Positions 1 to 7,865 of a stretch of DNA of 23,813 nt are shown one piece after another. Position 1 is the first letter of the stretch; every line of letters starts with the position of its first letter. The stretch is taken from assembly GCA_910578035.1 (NCBI GenBank), contig CAJTOB010000047.1, positions 1 to 23,813 on the forward strand, read 5' to 3'. The notes below the pieces were generated by a model. That model did not search any database. It was not told the origin of the DNA and saw only the letters and a program-made list of their open reading frames with translations. The translations under genes and the position numbers were made by a program. This DNA comes from an uncultured Muribaculaceae bacterium (GTDB taxonomy: Bacteria; Bacteroidota; Bacteroidia; Bacteroidales; Muribaculaceae).

Positions 1-145
1 AATCCATCTCGTACTTTTCGGCCTGTGCTTTCACATATATTATTAAACAACCTCTTATTTTATTGACCTCGGCTATAGCCTTGCCGAGTTCGCCATTCTC
101 GTTATATGCTTCGGCTAGCATCAGAGCGTGACATCGCGCGTTATC
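1..145 (-). pseudogene. 5'-truncated TPR-like (or SusD-like) helical protein fragment, runs off left edge
   Basis: On the minus strand a reading frame is open from the stop at 146-148 down to base 1. It contains the stretch LMLAEAYNENGELGKAIAEV. The spacing of L-A-x-x-Y, G and A-I fits the tetratricopeptide repeat consensus well. SusD-like proteins have a similar segment (LMLAEAYNE...AIAEVNKIR), so I cannot separate the two. The downstream part (KAQAEKYEMD at the left edge) looks like a charged helix. No upstream coding sequence of this frame survives beyond base 145, because the DNA there encodes a LytTR tail on the other strand. The gene therefore appears cut at its 5' end. Product and original length are unknown. 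Confidence 0.4.
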
Positions 146-325
146 CTAAAAAACATTTGCGCCATGCTCCCCGAAAGCGATTTCCTCCGGATTCATCGGT
201 CTTTCATAGTCTCACGGTCTAAAATCAGAAGTTTCAGCAAACAGGAGGTATTTCTTTCAGACGGCACAAGTCTGCCCATCGGTCGTCAATATGCCGGCGA
301 AGTCATTCAAAAACTCGTAAAATAA
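119..325 (+). pseudogene. LytTR DNA-binding domain remnant (C-terminal part of a response regulator)
   Basis: The frame encodes the second half of a LytTR domain. The hallmark FLRIHRSFIVSRSKI is intact, followed by the terminal strands (VFLSDGTSLPIGRQYAGEVI) that end a LytR/AlgR-type regulator. An in-frame TAG at 116-118 blocks extension upstream. About 65 residues remain of a domain of roughly 100, and the receiver domain such proteins normally carry is absent. Neither other forward frame upstream encodes the missing part, so this is not a single frameshift. A GTG at 128 could start a 65-residue peptide, but it would lack the first strands of the fold. I read this as a dead 3' fragment left by a rearrangement or an assembly join. 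Confidence 0.6.
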
Positions 326-348
326 GAGGGGCTTGGAACGCCCCCCTC
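326..348. terminator. GC-rich hairpin between convergent LytTR remnant and malic enzyme
   Basis: The arm GAGGGG at 326-331 pairs with CCCCTC at 343-348, right after the TAA of the LytTR remnant and six bases before the malic enzyme stop. There is no long T run on either side, so it is a plausible but not ideal bidirectional terminator. Confidence 0.45.
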
Positions 349-353
349 ATGAT

Positions 354-1682
354 TCAGCTTGCCTTGCCCGACAGATATTGCTGCATGTTGGCGTCTGTCG
401 CTGTCACATAGCGTTTGAGCACATTGCCGTAGTGTATCACATCTTCAATCGGAGCCTTGGCTACACCGCTCTCTGCCGCAGCCTTGGCTACTGCGGGTGG
501 CACGGTAGTAAGCAGACGGCGGTCAAACGGTTTAGGAAGAATATAGTCCGGACCGAACTTCATGCCGTGAACGCCGTAAAGTTCCTTCAGCGAAGCCGGC
601 ACAGGCTCGCGGGCAAGAGCGGCTATGGCATGCGCAGCGGCAAGTTTCATCTGCTCGTTGATTTCGGTAGCGCGGCAGTCGAGTGCGCCGCGGAATATAT
701 ATGGAAATCCGAGCACATTGTTTATCTGATTCGGGTAATCGCTTCGGCCGGTGGCATATACAAGGTCAGTCCTCACACTCAGAGCTACATCACGCGCAAT
801 TTCGGGCTTCGGATTAGCCAGAGCGAACACCACCGGGCGCTCCGCCATCGAAGCAAGCATGTCGGGCGTCAGAACATCGGCCACCGACAGACCGAGAAAT
901 ACATCGGCTCCCTTCATAGCATCGGCAAGAGTCTCGCGACCGTCAGGCTCAATGGCAAATTCGGCTTTAGAAGCATTTACGCCTGCCCTGCCCTTGTATA
1001 TCACACCCTTGCTGTCGCACATCACAATCTTGGCGCGGTCAACTCCGAGCGCTATCATAAGCCGCGTACAAGCCGTGGCAGCCGCTCCTGCGCCGTTCAC
1101 AACCAGGCGTATATCGCCTATTTCTTTCTGCTGCACAATCAGGGCATTGATGAGGGCGGCGCCGGCAATTACAGCCGTTCCGTGCTGGTCATCATGCATA
1201 ATGGGGATATCGCATTGCTCCTTGAGCGTTTTTTCTATCTCAAAACACTCGGGAGCTTTTATATCCTCAAGATTAATGCCGCCGAAACCCGGCGCAAGAC
1301 AGCGCACTATCTCCGCAAATTTATGGGGGTCGGTTTCGTCTATCTCTATATCGAAAGCATTCAACCCTGCGAAAACCTTGAAAAGCAGAGCCTTGCCCTC
1401 CATCACCGGCTTTGAGGCCATTGCGCCTATATTGCCGAGACCGAGCACCGCCGTACCGTTTGAAATCACTGCTACGATATTACCGCGGCCTGTATATTTA
1501 TATATGTTGTCTGAATTATTGGCTATCTCAAGACATGGAAAAGCCACACCAGGCGAATACGCCAGAGAAAGGTCCTCGGGCGTTGAAAAAGGTTTGGTGG
1601 GAACTATCTCTATTTTACCGGGTCGGGGATAGCGGTGATAAGCAAGTGCTCGTGATTTATCTGAACTCAGTACTTTCTTCAT
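354..1682 (-). CDS. NAD(P)-dependent malic enzyme, short form without phosphotransacetylase-like domain
   Basis: This cytosolic enzyme oxidatively decarboxylates malate to pyruvate with reduction of NAD(P). I chose the ATG at 1682 (MKKVLSSDKS, 442 residues). An in-frame extension to 1739 would begin with TTG and adds a tail not expected in the family. The malic domain shows LSLAYSPGVA with the catalytic Tyr, EGKALLFKVFAG with the catalytic Lys, GGINLEDIKAPECF, and the metal-binding DDQHGTAVI. The Rossmann domain shows VVNGAGAAATACTRL and ALANPKPEI, followed by ATGRSDYPNQINNVLGFP. Bacteroides MaeB-type enzymes are usually about 760 residues because a phosphotransacetylase-like regulatory domain follows. 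Here the protein ends (YLSGKAS) soon after the malic core, and nothing of that domain lies downstream. Short malic enzymes exist in other bacteria, so activity is likely, but acetyl-CoA-type control may be absent. Cofactor preference cannot be read from sequence. Confidence 0.93.
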   Translation of the reverse strand: MKKVLSSDKSRALAYHRYPRPGKIEIVPTKPFSTPEDLSLAYSPGVAFPCLEIANNSDNIYKYTGRGNIVAVISNGTAVLGLGNIGAMASKPVMEGKALLFKVFAGLNAFDIEIDETDPHKFAEIVRCLAPGFGGINLEDIKAPECFEIEKTLKEQCDIPIMHDDQHGTAVIAGAALINALIVQQKEIGDIRLVVNGAGAAATACTRLMIALGVDRAKIVMCDSKGVIYKGRAGVNASKAEFAIEPDGRETLADAMKGADVFLGLSVADVLTPDMLASMAERPVVFALANPKPEIARDVALSVRTDLVYATGRSDYPNQINNVLGFPYIFRGALDCRATEINEQMKLAAAHAIAALAREPVPASLKELYGVHGMKFGPDYILPKPFDRRLLTTVPPAVAKAAAESGVAKAPIEDVIHYGNVLKRYVTATDANMQQYLSGKAS

Positions 1683-1756
1683 AATTCTAAAAAACTGTTT
1701 TGGAGTAGAAACACACTTCCCGCCCACATAGTTTTCCAATCTTGCTGCAATAAAAT

Positions 1757-1787
1757 TTTGTCAATACAAAGAAAAGTACTAATTTTG
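1757..1787 (+). promoter_or_regulatory. Bacteroidetes housekeeping promoter for tRNA-Leu
   Basis: TTTG at 1757-1760 and TAATTTTG at 1780-1787 match the -33 (TTTG) and -7 (TAnnTTTG) elements of the Bacteroidetes primary sigma factor with a 19-base spacer. Transcription would start only a few bases before the tRNA at 1801. Confidence 0.75.
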
Positions 1788-1800
1788 CATCACAAAACCC

Positions 1801-1882
1801 GCGCATGTGGCGTAATTGGTAGCCGCGTTAGACTTAGGATCTAATGTCTCAGGACGTGGGGGTTCGAGTCCCTTCATGCGCA
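1801..1882 (+). tRNA. tRNA-Leu (anticodon UAG)
   Basis: The acceptor stem GCGCATG (1801-1807) pairs with CATGCGC (1875-1881). The anticodon stem TTAGA/TCTAA encloses the loop CTTAGGA, giving anticodon TAG, which reads CUN leucine codons. A class II variable arm is present (GTC-TCAG-GAC). The T-arm has a TTCGAGT loop and two G-U pairs in its stem. The 3' CCA is not encoded, which is usual in Bacteroidetes. Confidence 0.95.
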
Positions 1883-1883
1883 C

Positions 1884-1924
1884 AACAAACAAAGGTCGAC
1901 AGAAATTGTCGGCCTTTGTTTGTT
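1884..1924 (+). terminator. Hairpin terminator after tRNA-Leu
   Basis: A 17-base arm at 1884-1900 pairs with 1908-1924 (one G-T wobble) around the loop AGAAATT. The descending arm carries CTTTGTTTGTT, so the T-rich side doubles as the release tract. It separates the tRNA from xylB. Confidence 0.8.
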
Positions 1925-1968
1925 ATACATTGAGTGGAATGGCGCACTCGTTCGAATAAAAAAAGAAC

Positions 1969-1976
1969 TAAATTTG
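1969..1976 (+). promoter_or_regulatory. Possible -7 box for xylBA
   Basis: TAAATTTG matches TAnnTTTG seven bases before the xylB ATG at 1983. No TTTG -33 element lies at the expected 19-21 base distance, so this is either a regulated promoter or a chance match. If used, the transcript would be nearly leaderless. Confidence 0.35.
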
Positions 1977-1982
1977 AACGCA

Positions 1983-3470
1983 ATGTATTTATTAGGATAC
2001 GACATAGGAAGTTCTTCTGTCAAAGCAGCTTTGATTGAGGCCGAAAGCGGCCGTTGCGTAGCCTCCGATTTCTTCCCGAAATCAGAAGCTCCGATTAAGG
2101 CTCTCAGAGCAGGCTGGGCCGAGCAGAATCCGGATTCATGGTGGAGCTATATGAAAGATGCAACCGCCTCTATCCTCGCTCAATCACATGTAAACCCGAC
2201 CGACATAAAGGCCATCGGCTTAAGCTATCAGATGCACGGCCTCGTAGCTCTCGGCGAAGACCTCAGACCGCTCCGCGATGCCATCATCTGGTGCGACAGT
2301 CGCGGCGTTCCCTACGGCCGCAAGGCATTCGATGAAATCGGCCCGAAAAAATGCCTCGGTTCACTGCTCAATTCGCCGGGCAACTTCACAGCCGCAAAAC
2401 TTGCCTGGGTCAAAGAGAACGAACCCGAACTTTTCAGCAAAATATATAAAATAATGTTGCCGGGCGATTATATCGCCTTCCGTCTCACAGGCAAAATCAG
2501 CACTAATCCCGAAGGCCTGTCTGAATACATGTTGTGGGATTTCAAAAACGACTCCCCCGCACATTTCCTGATGGATTACTATGGTTTCGACAGCCGCATT
2601 CTACCGGAAGTCGGCAATACATTCTCGAATCAGGGCAAAATCACTGCCGAAGCCGCGGCCGAGCTCGGTCTCGCAGCCGGTACTCCGGTAACCTACCGTG
2701 CCGGTGACCAGCCCAACAATGCCCTTTCGCTGAATGTGTTCGAGCCTGGCGAAGTAGCATCTACCGCCGGCACTTCGGGTGTGGTCTATGGCATAAACGG
2801 AACTGTAGATTACGACCCTCTGTCGCGCGTCAACAACTTCGCACATGTCAATCACACTGCTGCAGCTCCTCGCATCGGCGTTATGACCTGCATCAGCGGA
2901 ACCGGCATTCTCAACAGCTGGATAAAACGCAATATAGCGCCACAGGACATATCATACGCAGGCATGAACGAACTCGCCGCAGCTGTCGCACCGGGCAGCG
3001 AAGGCATCTCGATTCTTCCTTTCGGCAACGGCGCAGAGCGTGTGCTCGAAAACCGTGAGCCCGGTTGCTCTTTCCATGGAATCAACTTCAACGTACACGA
3101 CCGCCGACACATAATCCGCGCCGCTCAGGAAGGAATTGTGTTCGCGTTCATGTATGGCATGGAGGTAATGCAGAGCATCGGTATGAAAATAGAGCGTATC
3201 CATGCCGGACATGCCAACATGTTCCTGAGCCCTGTTTTTCGCGAAACCCTGGCCTCTGTCTCAGGGGCTGTCATAGACCTCTACGACACCGACGGTGCTG
3301 TCGGTGCCGCCAAAGGAGCCGGCATCGGAGCCGGCATATATGCATCGCCCAAAGAAGCCTTTGCTACACTTGCCCGAATCGGCGAAACCACACCGGCCAA
3401 AGACCGCGCGCCCTATCTCGAGGCATATGCCCTCTGGAAACAACGGCTCAATTCTACTATAGGATTATAA
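1983..3470 (+). CDS. xylB: Xylulokinase
   Basis: This cytosolic FGGY-family kinase phosphorylates D-xylulose to xylulose 5-phosphate, feeding the pentose phosphate pathway. The start is the ATG at 1983 (MYLLGYDIGSSSVKAALIEA), where the N-terminal phosphate-binding loop begins. The in-frame ATG at 1920 lies inside the tRNA terminator. Visible family features are GLSYQMHGLV and IIWCDSRG in the first actin-like domain, then the nucleotide-binding loop TAGTSGVVYG, and a C-terminal domain with GAAKGAGIGAG. At 495 residues the length is normal. It is followed after 26 bases by xylA, and the pair forms an operon. No xylose transporter gene follows, unlike some Bacteroides xyl loci. Confidence 0.94.
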   Translation: MYLLGYDIGSSSVKAALIEAESGRCVASDFFPKSEAPIKALRAGWAEQNPDSWWSYMKDATASILAQSHVNPTDIKAIGLSYQMHGLVALGEDLRPLRDAIIWCDSRGVPYGRKAFDEIGPKKCLGSLLNSPGNFTAAKLAWVKENEPELFSKIYKIMLPGDYIAFRLTGKISTNPEGLSEYMLWDFKNDSPAHFLMDYYGFDSRILPEVGNTFSNQGKITAEAAAELGLAAGTPVTYRAGDQPNNALSLNVFEPGEVASTAGTSGVVYGINGTVDYDPLSRVNNFAHVNHTAAAPRIGVMTCISGTGILNSWIKRNIAPQDISYAGMNELAAAVAPGSEGISILPFGNGAERVLENREPGCSFHGINFNVHDRRHIIRAAQEGIVFAFMYGMEVMQSIGMKIERIHAGHANMFLSPVFRETLASVSGAVIDLYDTDGAVGAAKGAGIGAGIYASPKEAFATLARIGETTPAKDRAPYLEAYALWKQRLNSTIGL

Positions 3471-3496
3471 TACTAAACTTCATAAAATAAACACTA

Positions 3497-4810
3497 ATGG
3501 CTAAAGAATACTTTCCCGGAATAGGGAAAATCAAATTCGAGGGAACTCAGAGCTACAACCCTCTCGCATACCGCTACTACGACGCAGACCGCGTTGTGCT
3601 TGGCAAACCGATGAAAGAATGGCTCAAATTTGCCATGGCTTGGTGGCATACTCTCTGCGCCGAAGGCGGCGACCAGTTCGGCGGAACAACCAAGGCATTC
3701 CCCTGGAACGAAGGCACCGACGCTGTCGAAATAGCAAAGCAGAAAGTCGACGCCGGTTTCGAATTCATGCAGAAAATGGGTATCGAATACTTCTGCTTCC
3801 ACGATGTTGACCTCGTGAGCGAAGGCTCTTCAATCGAAGAATATGAGGCTAACATGAAGGCCGTAGTCGCATACCTCAAAGAAAAAATGGCCGAAACAGG
3901 CATCAAGAACCTCTGGGGTACAGCCAACGTCTTCAGCCATGCTCGCTATATGAACGGCGCCGCCACAAACCCCGACTTCAACGTCGTGGCTCGCGCTGCC
4001 GTGCAGATTAAAAATGCCATCGACGCCACTATCGAACTCGGAGGCTCGAACTACGTGTTCTGGGGCGGCCGCGAAGGCTACATGAGCCTCCTAAACACCG
4101 ACCAGAAGCGCGAGAAAGAACACCTGGCCCGCATGCTCACCGCAGCCCGCGACTACGCTCGCGCCAAGGGCTTCACAGGCACTTTCCTAATCGAGCCCAA
4201 GCCCATGGAACCGACCAAGCACCAGTACGACGTCGACACCGAAACTGTAATCGGATTCCTCAAGGCGCATGGTCTCGACAAAGACTTCAAGGTAAATATC
4301 GAAGTAAACCATGCCACACTCGCCGGACACACCTTCGAGCATGAACTCGCAGTAGCCGTCGACAACGGCATGCTCGGCAGCATCGACGCAAACCGCGGCG
4401 ACTACCAGAACGGCTGGGATACCGACCAGTTCCCCATCGACAACTTCGAACTCACCCAGGCCATGATGCAGATTATCCGCAACGGAGGCCTCGGAAACGG
4501 CGGCACAAACTTCGACGCCAAAACACGCCGCAACTCCACCGACCCCGAAGACATTTTCATCGCACACATAGCCGGTATGGACGCTATGGCACGCGCTCTT
4601 CTCAGCGCAGCCGAAATTCTCGAAAAATCGCCCTACTCCAAAATGCTCGCCGAGCGCTACGCAAGCTTCGACTCAGGCGAAGGAAAGGCATTCGAAGACG
4701 GAGCAATGTCGCTCGAAGACCTCGTGAACTATGCCAAGGCTCACGGCGAACCGGCCCAGACAAGCGGCAAGCAGGAACTCTACGAAGCAATCGTAAACAT
4801 GTACGTATAA
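3497..4810 (+). CDS. xylA: Xylose isomerase
   Basis: This enzyme interconverts D-xylose and D-xylulose in the cytosol using two divalent metal ions. It is the long class II form (437 residues, N-terminus MAKEYFPGIGKIKFEG). The active-site signature FCFHDVDLVSEGSS supplies His102 and Asp105. IEPKPMEPTKHQYD supplies the metal-binding Glu233 and the neighbouring Lys, and NIEVNHATLAGHTF, GSIDANRGD and TDQFPID supply the remaining metal ligands. GGTNFDAKTRRNS closes the site. The gene is intact and sits 26 bases after xylB, with a strong hairpin 20 bases downstream. The order kinase-isomerase means both products are made from one message. Confidence 0.97.
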   Translation: MAKEYFPGIGKIKFEGTQSYNPLAYRYYDADRVVLGKPMKEWLKFAMAWWHTLCAEGGDQFGGTTKAFPWNEGTDAVEIAKQKVDAGFEFMQKMGIEYFCFHDVDLVSEGSSIEEYEANMKAVVAYLKEKMAETGIKNLWGTANVFSHARYMNGAATNPDFNVVARAAVQIKNAIDATIELGGSNYVFWGGREGYMSLLNTDQKREKEHLARMLTAARDYARAKGFTGTFLIEPKPMEPTKHQYDVDTETVIGFLKAHGLDKDFKVNIEVNHATLAGHTFEHELAVAVDNGMLGSIDANRGDYQNGWDTDQFPIDNFELTQAMMQIIRNGGLGNGGTNFDAKTRRNSTDPEDIFIAHIAGMDAMARALLSAAEILEKSPYSKMLAERYASFDSGEGKAFEDGAMSLEDLVNYAKAHGEPAQTSGKQELYEAIVNMYV

Positions 4811-4830
4811 GCCCAGCCTAACATATATCA

Positions 4831-4868
4831 AAGGCGGGTAAGCGACAAAAAAGCCGCTTACCCGCCTT
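4831..4868 (+). terminator. Strong terminator after xylBA
   Basis: A perfect 14-base stem (AAGGCGGGTAAGCG at 4831-4844 with its complement at 4855-4868) encloses a 10-base loop. The descending arm ends CCTTGTTGTAT, so release would rely on a short T-rich tail. Confidence 0.8.
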
Positions 4869-4918
4869 GTTGTATCCCGCAGCGTCCGCACATTGCCGAC
4901 ACAACGCCCGGAAAAGCC

Positions 4919-4949
4919 CTTGCCAAGCGTTGCCATTTTTGTATTTTTG
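4919..4949 (+). promoter_or_regulatory. Promoter of the GH2-sigma factor unit
   Basis: CTTG (4919-4922) and TATTTTTG (4942-4949) are separated by 19 bases and fit the Bacteroidetes -33/-7 pattern. The -7 box ends only four bases before the ATG at 4954, implying a leaderless or very short-leader transcript. Confidence 0.65.
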
Positions 4950-4953
4950 CAAA

Positions 4954-7365
4954 ATGAAAGCTCTTATTAATCTACTCCTTCTCATACTGGCAGTTTCACC
5001 GGCTGCGGCAGCCGACATCTGTCTGAACCGGGGCTGGCACTTCGCTTATGGAGATTTCGAGGGCGCCACCCACCCCGGATTTGACGACAGCAACTGGCAG
5101 ACAGTCAATCTTCCTCACGATTTTCAGATTTATCAGCCCTGGACTGCCCCTGGAGCCGATGAAAAGGCCGACACTTCAAATCAGATGGCCAACATAGCCA
5201 GCAGACTCAGTTCCCGCGGCTTCAAAGAGATGGGCATCGGGTGGTACCGCAAATCGTTTGTGCCCGACGAAAATTGGCGCAGTCGCCGCATTCTCCTCGA
5301 CTTCGGAGGAATCATGCTTGTCGGCGACGTTTATCTCAACGGAGAGCGTGTCGGTGGCACCGATTACGGCTATCTCGGCTTCGAAATCGACATTACCGAC
5401 AAACTTAAATTCGGCGAAGACAACACCATAGCCGTCCGCGCCGACACCGGCGCCCCCGAAAATTCGCGATGGTACACAGGCGGAGGGCTATATCGCAATG
5501 TAAAAATAAGAATCACAGACCCCGACCAATACTTCACCCGCCATTCGCTTGCCATTGCCACACCGATAGTATCGCCCGAATACTCTACAATAACCGTCGA
5601 CGCCGAACTGGCTACATTCACAAGGACCGACAGCATCGACGTCGGTATAGCGATTTCAGACTCCGACGGCAACTGCATATACAGCCGTCGTTCGCGCCAT
5701 TGGAACCACCCGCGGCAGCATATACGCGAATTCCGTCTCGACAGCATAGCGCTCGACAATGTAAGCCTCTGGGATTGCGACAATCCGGCTCTGTACATTC
5801 TTAAAGCCACAGTCTACCGCCCCGACGGAAGCGCAGCCGACAGCGTCTCGGCCCGCTTCGGCATTCGCTCGGTTGATTTTTCACCCGAATTCGGCATGAA
5901 GCTCAACGGCCGCAAAGTGCTGCTCAAAGGCATCGCAAACCACCACACCCTCGGCGCACTCGGCGCAGCGGCATTCCCTCGCGCCATCGAAAAGCGCATT
6001 CAGCTTCTTAAGGAGTTCGGGTTCAACCATATCCGAACTTCACACAATCCTTATAGCGAGGAATTTCTCGACCTCTGCGACGAATACGGCATTCTCGTCG
6101 TAGATGAATTGTACGACAAATGGACAACACAGTATGCCGGCGGTCGCTCGCCCTGGACCGAGCGCTGGCAAAAGGACATACCCGAATGGGTGCGCCGCGA
6201 CCGAAACCACCCTTCGGTTGTTTTCTGGAGCCTCGGCAATGAACTTCAGCTGATTCCCGACCTTCCGTTCAACGACTGGGGCGTGACGCCCTACCGGCTC
6301 CAGAAAGAGCTTCTTAAACGCTATGACCGCACCGGCAGACCTGTCACGGTAGCCATGCACCCCCGCGGACGCAACGAGCAAACCGACTCCCTCCCGGCGC
6401 CGCTCGCGCTCGTCACCGACATCGCGGCCTACAATTACCGCTACATGTACTTCCCGGGCGACTCACGCCGGTTCCCGCATATGATTTTCTATCAGAGCGA
6501 GGCCAACACAAGCAATCTCGGTCCTAACTTCTTCGAAATGAATCTCGACAAAGTCATAGGCCTCGCCTATTGGGGCATGATAGACTATCTGGGAGAATCT
6601 CACGGCTGGCCGGCAAAAGGCTGGGCTCAGGGCGTGTTCGACATTTCGCTCGAGCCCAAACCAACAGCATATTTCCTGAAAAGCTTTTTTAAGCCAGAGG
6701 AACCGATTGTGCATATAGCTCCATTCGAAAACACCGGCACCACAGAGTGGAACGGTGTGGCAATGGGAGGCAAACGCTTCGCCGACAACTGGAACTTCGC
6801 ACCCGGCGACACCATCAACCTTTATACCTACACCAATGTCGCCGAAGTCGAACTCCGCCTCAACGGCCGTAGCCTCGGCCGTCGCTCAAACGACACCGCC
6901 GATGCCAAAACCCGCAACCGCATTCTATGGGAAAACATCGTCTGGGAGCCGGGCACAGTCGAAGCCTTCGCTTATATTAAAGGCTCGACAAAACCCTCGG
7001 CTCATCACAGTCTAAGCACCTCTGCAAAGGCGAAAAAGCTCATAGCCAAGCCCGACAACAAGCGCTGGCAAGCCGACGGCACCGACCTTCAGCACATCAG
7101 AATAACAGCCGTAGACCGCAAAGGCAATATCGACCGCAGCGCCGATGCCTCCCTCACTTTCAGCGTCGAAGGCCCGGCTGAAATCGCGGGCGTAATAAAC
7201 GGCGACATCTGTAGCGAAGAGCTTACTGTGGGCAACACCCGTCGCCTCTACCGAGGGGTAGCAACCCTTATACTACGAAGCACCGGGCAAGCGGGCTCGG
7301 TAAAACTGATTATCGATTCTACCGAATTCGGTACAACCAAACTAAGCCTACACACTTCAGAATGA
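4954..7365 (+). CDS. Secreted GH2 glycoside hydrolase, beta-galactosidase type
   Basis: This is a probable periplasmic exo-beta-galactosidase (retaining, GH2). I start it at 4954 because MKALINLLLLILAVSPAAAA is a clear signal peptide; an in-frame ATG at 4867 lies in the preceding terminator. The mature protein (about 780 residues) begins with a jelly-roll sugar-binding domain (GWHFAYGDFE, WYRKSF, DVYLNGERVG, SRWYTGGGLYRNV), then an Ig-like domain and the TIM barrel. The acid/base is Glu430 in VFWSLGNEL and the nucleophile is Glu516 in FYQSEAN. DUF4982-like and Ig-like C-terminal domains follow (YTNVAEVELRLNGRSLG). The C-terminus overlaps the start of the ECF sigma gene by four bases, implying translational coupling. 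The family also contains beta-glucuronidases and other activities, so the exact substrate is not fixed by sequence. Confidence 0.88.
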   Translation: MKALINLLLLILAVSPAAAADICLNRGWHFAYGDFEGATHPGFDDSNWQTVNLPHDFQIYQPWTAPGADEKADTSNQMANIASRLSSRGFKEMGIGWYRKSFVPDENWRSRRILLDFGGIMLVGDVYLNGERVGGTDYGYLGFEIDITDKLKFGEDNTIAVRADTGAPENSRWYTGGGLYRNVKIRITDPDQYFTRHSLAIATPIVSPEYSTITVDAELATFTRTDSIDVGIAISDSDGNCIYSRRSRHWNHPRQHIREFRLDSIALDNVSLWDCDNPALYILKATVYRPDGSAADSVSARFGIRSVDFSPEFGMKLNGRKVLLKGIANHHTLGALGAAAFPRAIEKRIQLLKEFGFNHIRTSHNPYSEEFLDLCDEYGILVVDELYDKWTTQYAGGRSPWTERWQKDIPEWVRRDRNHPSVVFWSLGNELQLIPDLPFNDWGVTPYRLQKELLKRYDRTGRPVTVAMHPRGRNEQTDSLPAPLALVTDIAAYNYRYMYFPGDSRRFPHMIFYQSEANTSNLGPNFFEMNLDKVIGLAYWGMIDYLGESHGWPAKGWAQGVFDISLEPKPTAYFLKSFFKPEEPIVHIAPFENTGTTEWNGVAMGGKRFADNWNFAPGDTINLYTYTNVAEVELRLNGRSLGRRSNDTADAKTRNRILWENIVWEPGTVEAFAYIKGSTKPSAHHSLSTSAKAKKLIAKPDNKRWQADGTDLQHIRITAVDRKGNIDRSADASLTFSVEGPAEIAGVINGDICSEELTVGNTRRLYRGVATLILRSTGQAGSVKLIIDSTEFGTTKLSLHTSE

Positions 7366-7865
7366 TGGATAAACGCCGCTTCGAATCAGAATTCCGCAAA
7401 CTCTATCTGCCTCTTGGCATGTATGCCCTCCGCTATGTCGGCGACACCGACAGCGCCGAAGATACCGTGCAGAACGCTTTTCTGAAAGCCTGGCAGGCCA
7501 TCGGAAACGGAAGCGACATTACCGATTTCAAAGCGTTTATGTATCGTTGTGTGCGAAATGAATGTATTTCTTTTCTTCGCCGGCAGGAGCAATTTGTCGG
7601 CATTGAGGACGTGCCCGAAGTTGAAGACACCGACATAGACACATCTGAGCGCGACGCCCGCATATGGCGCGCCATCGACGACCTGCCCGACCGTTGCCGC
7701 GAAGTCTTCCTGCTAAGTAAGCGCGACGGTCTCTCCAACGAAGAAATTGCCGCCGAACTCGACATTTCAGTCAAAACCGTCAAAAACCAGATGACAAAGG
7801 CCTTCTCACGCCTCCGCGCCGCTTTGTCGACCGGCCACAAACCCTTCTACCTCCCCTTCCTATAA
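7362..7865 (+). CDS. ECF-type RNA polymerase sigma-70 factor (FecI-like)
   Basis: This alternative sigma factor of 167 residues is likely held inactive by a membrane anti-sigma and released when an outer-membrane receptor binds its ligand. Region 2 spans about residues 8-75 (YALRYVGDTDSAEDTVQNAF, then YRCVRNECISFLRR). Region 4 spans about residues 105-158 (LPDRCREVFLLSKRDGLSNE, then ISVKTVKNQMTKAFSRLRAA). It begins ATGATG, with the first ATG overlapping the GH2 stop. Its cognate anti-sigma is not directly downstream as is usual. The nearest candidate is the DUF4974 protein at 9669, separated by a convergent gene and a divergent promoter region. An ECF-like promoter at 9071-9094 supports the link. 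The alternative is that the factor works only with the upstream GH2 unit. Confidence 0.9.
   Translation: MMDKRRFESEFRKLYLPLGMYALRYVGDTDSAEDTVQNAFLKAWQAIGNGSDITDFKAFMYRCVRNECISFLRRQEQFVGIEDVPEVEDTDIDTSERDARIWRAIDDLPDRCREVFLLSKRDGLSNEEIAAELDISVKTVKNQMTKAFSRLRAALSTGHKPFYLPFL

Noticed and set aside
333..1415. Long plus-strand reading frame of 360 codons
   Set aside because: It is the antisense of the malic enzyme, has no recognisable domain, and reflects codon bias of the real gene.
1915..1982. TTTG and TACATTGA as a full promoter for xylBA
   Set aside because: The -7 match is poor and lies at the edge of the tRNA terminator; the box at 1969-1976 is better but lacks a -33.
4867..4953. In-frame upstream extension of the GH2 gene
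   Set aside because: It overlaps the xylBA terminator and the promoter box and would place 29 residues before a perfect signal peptide.
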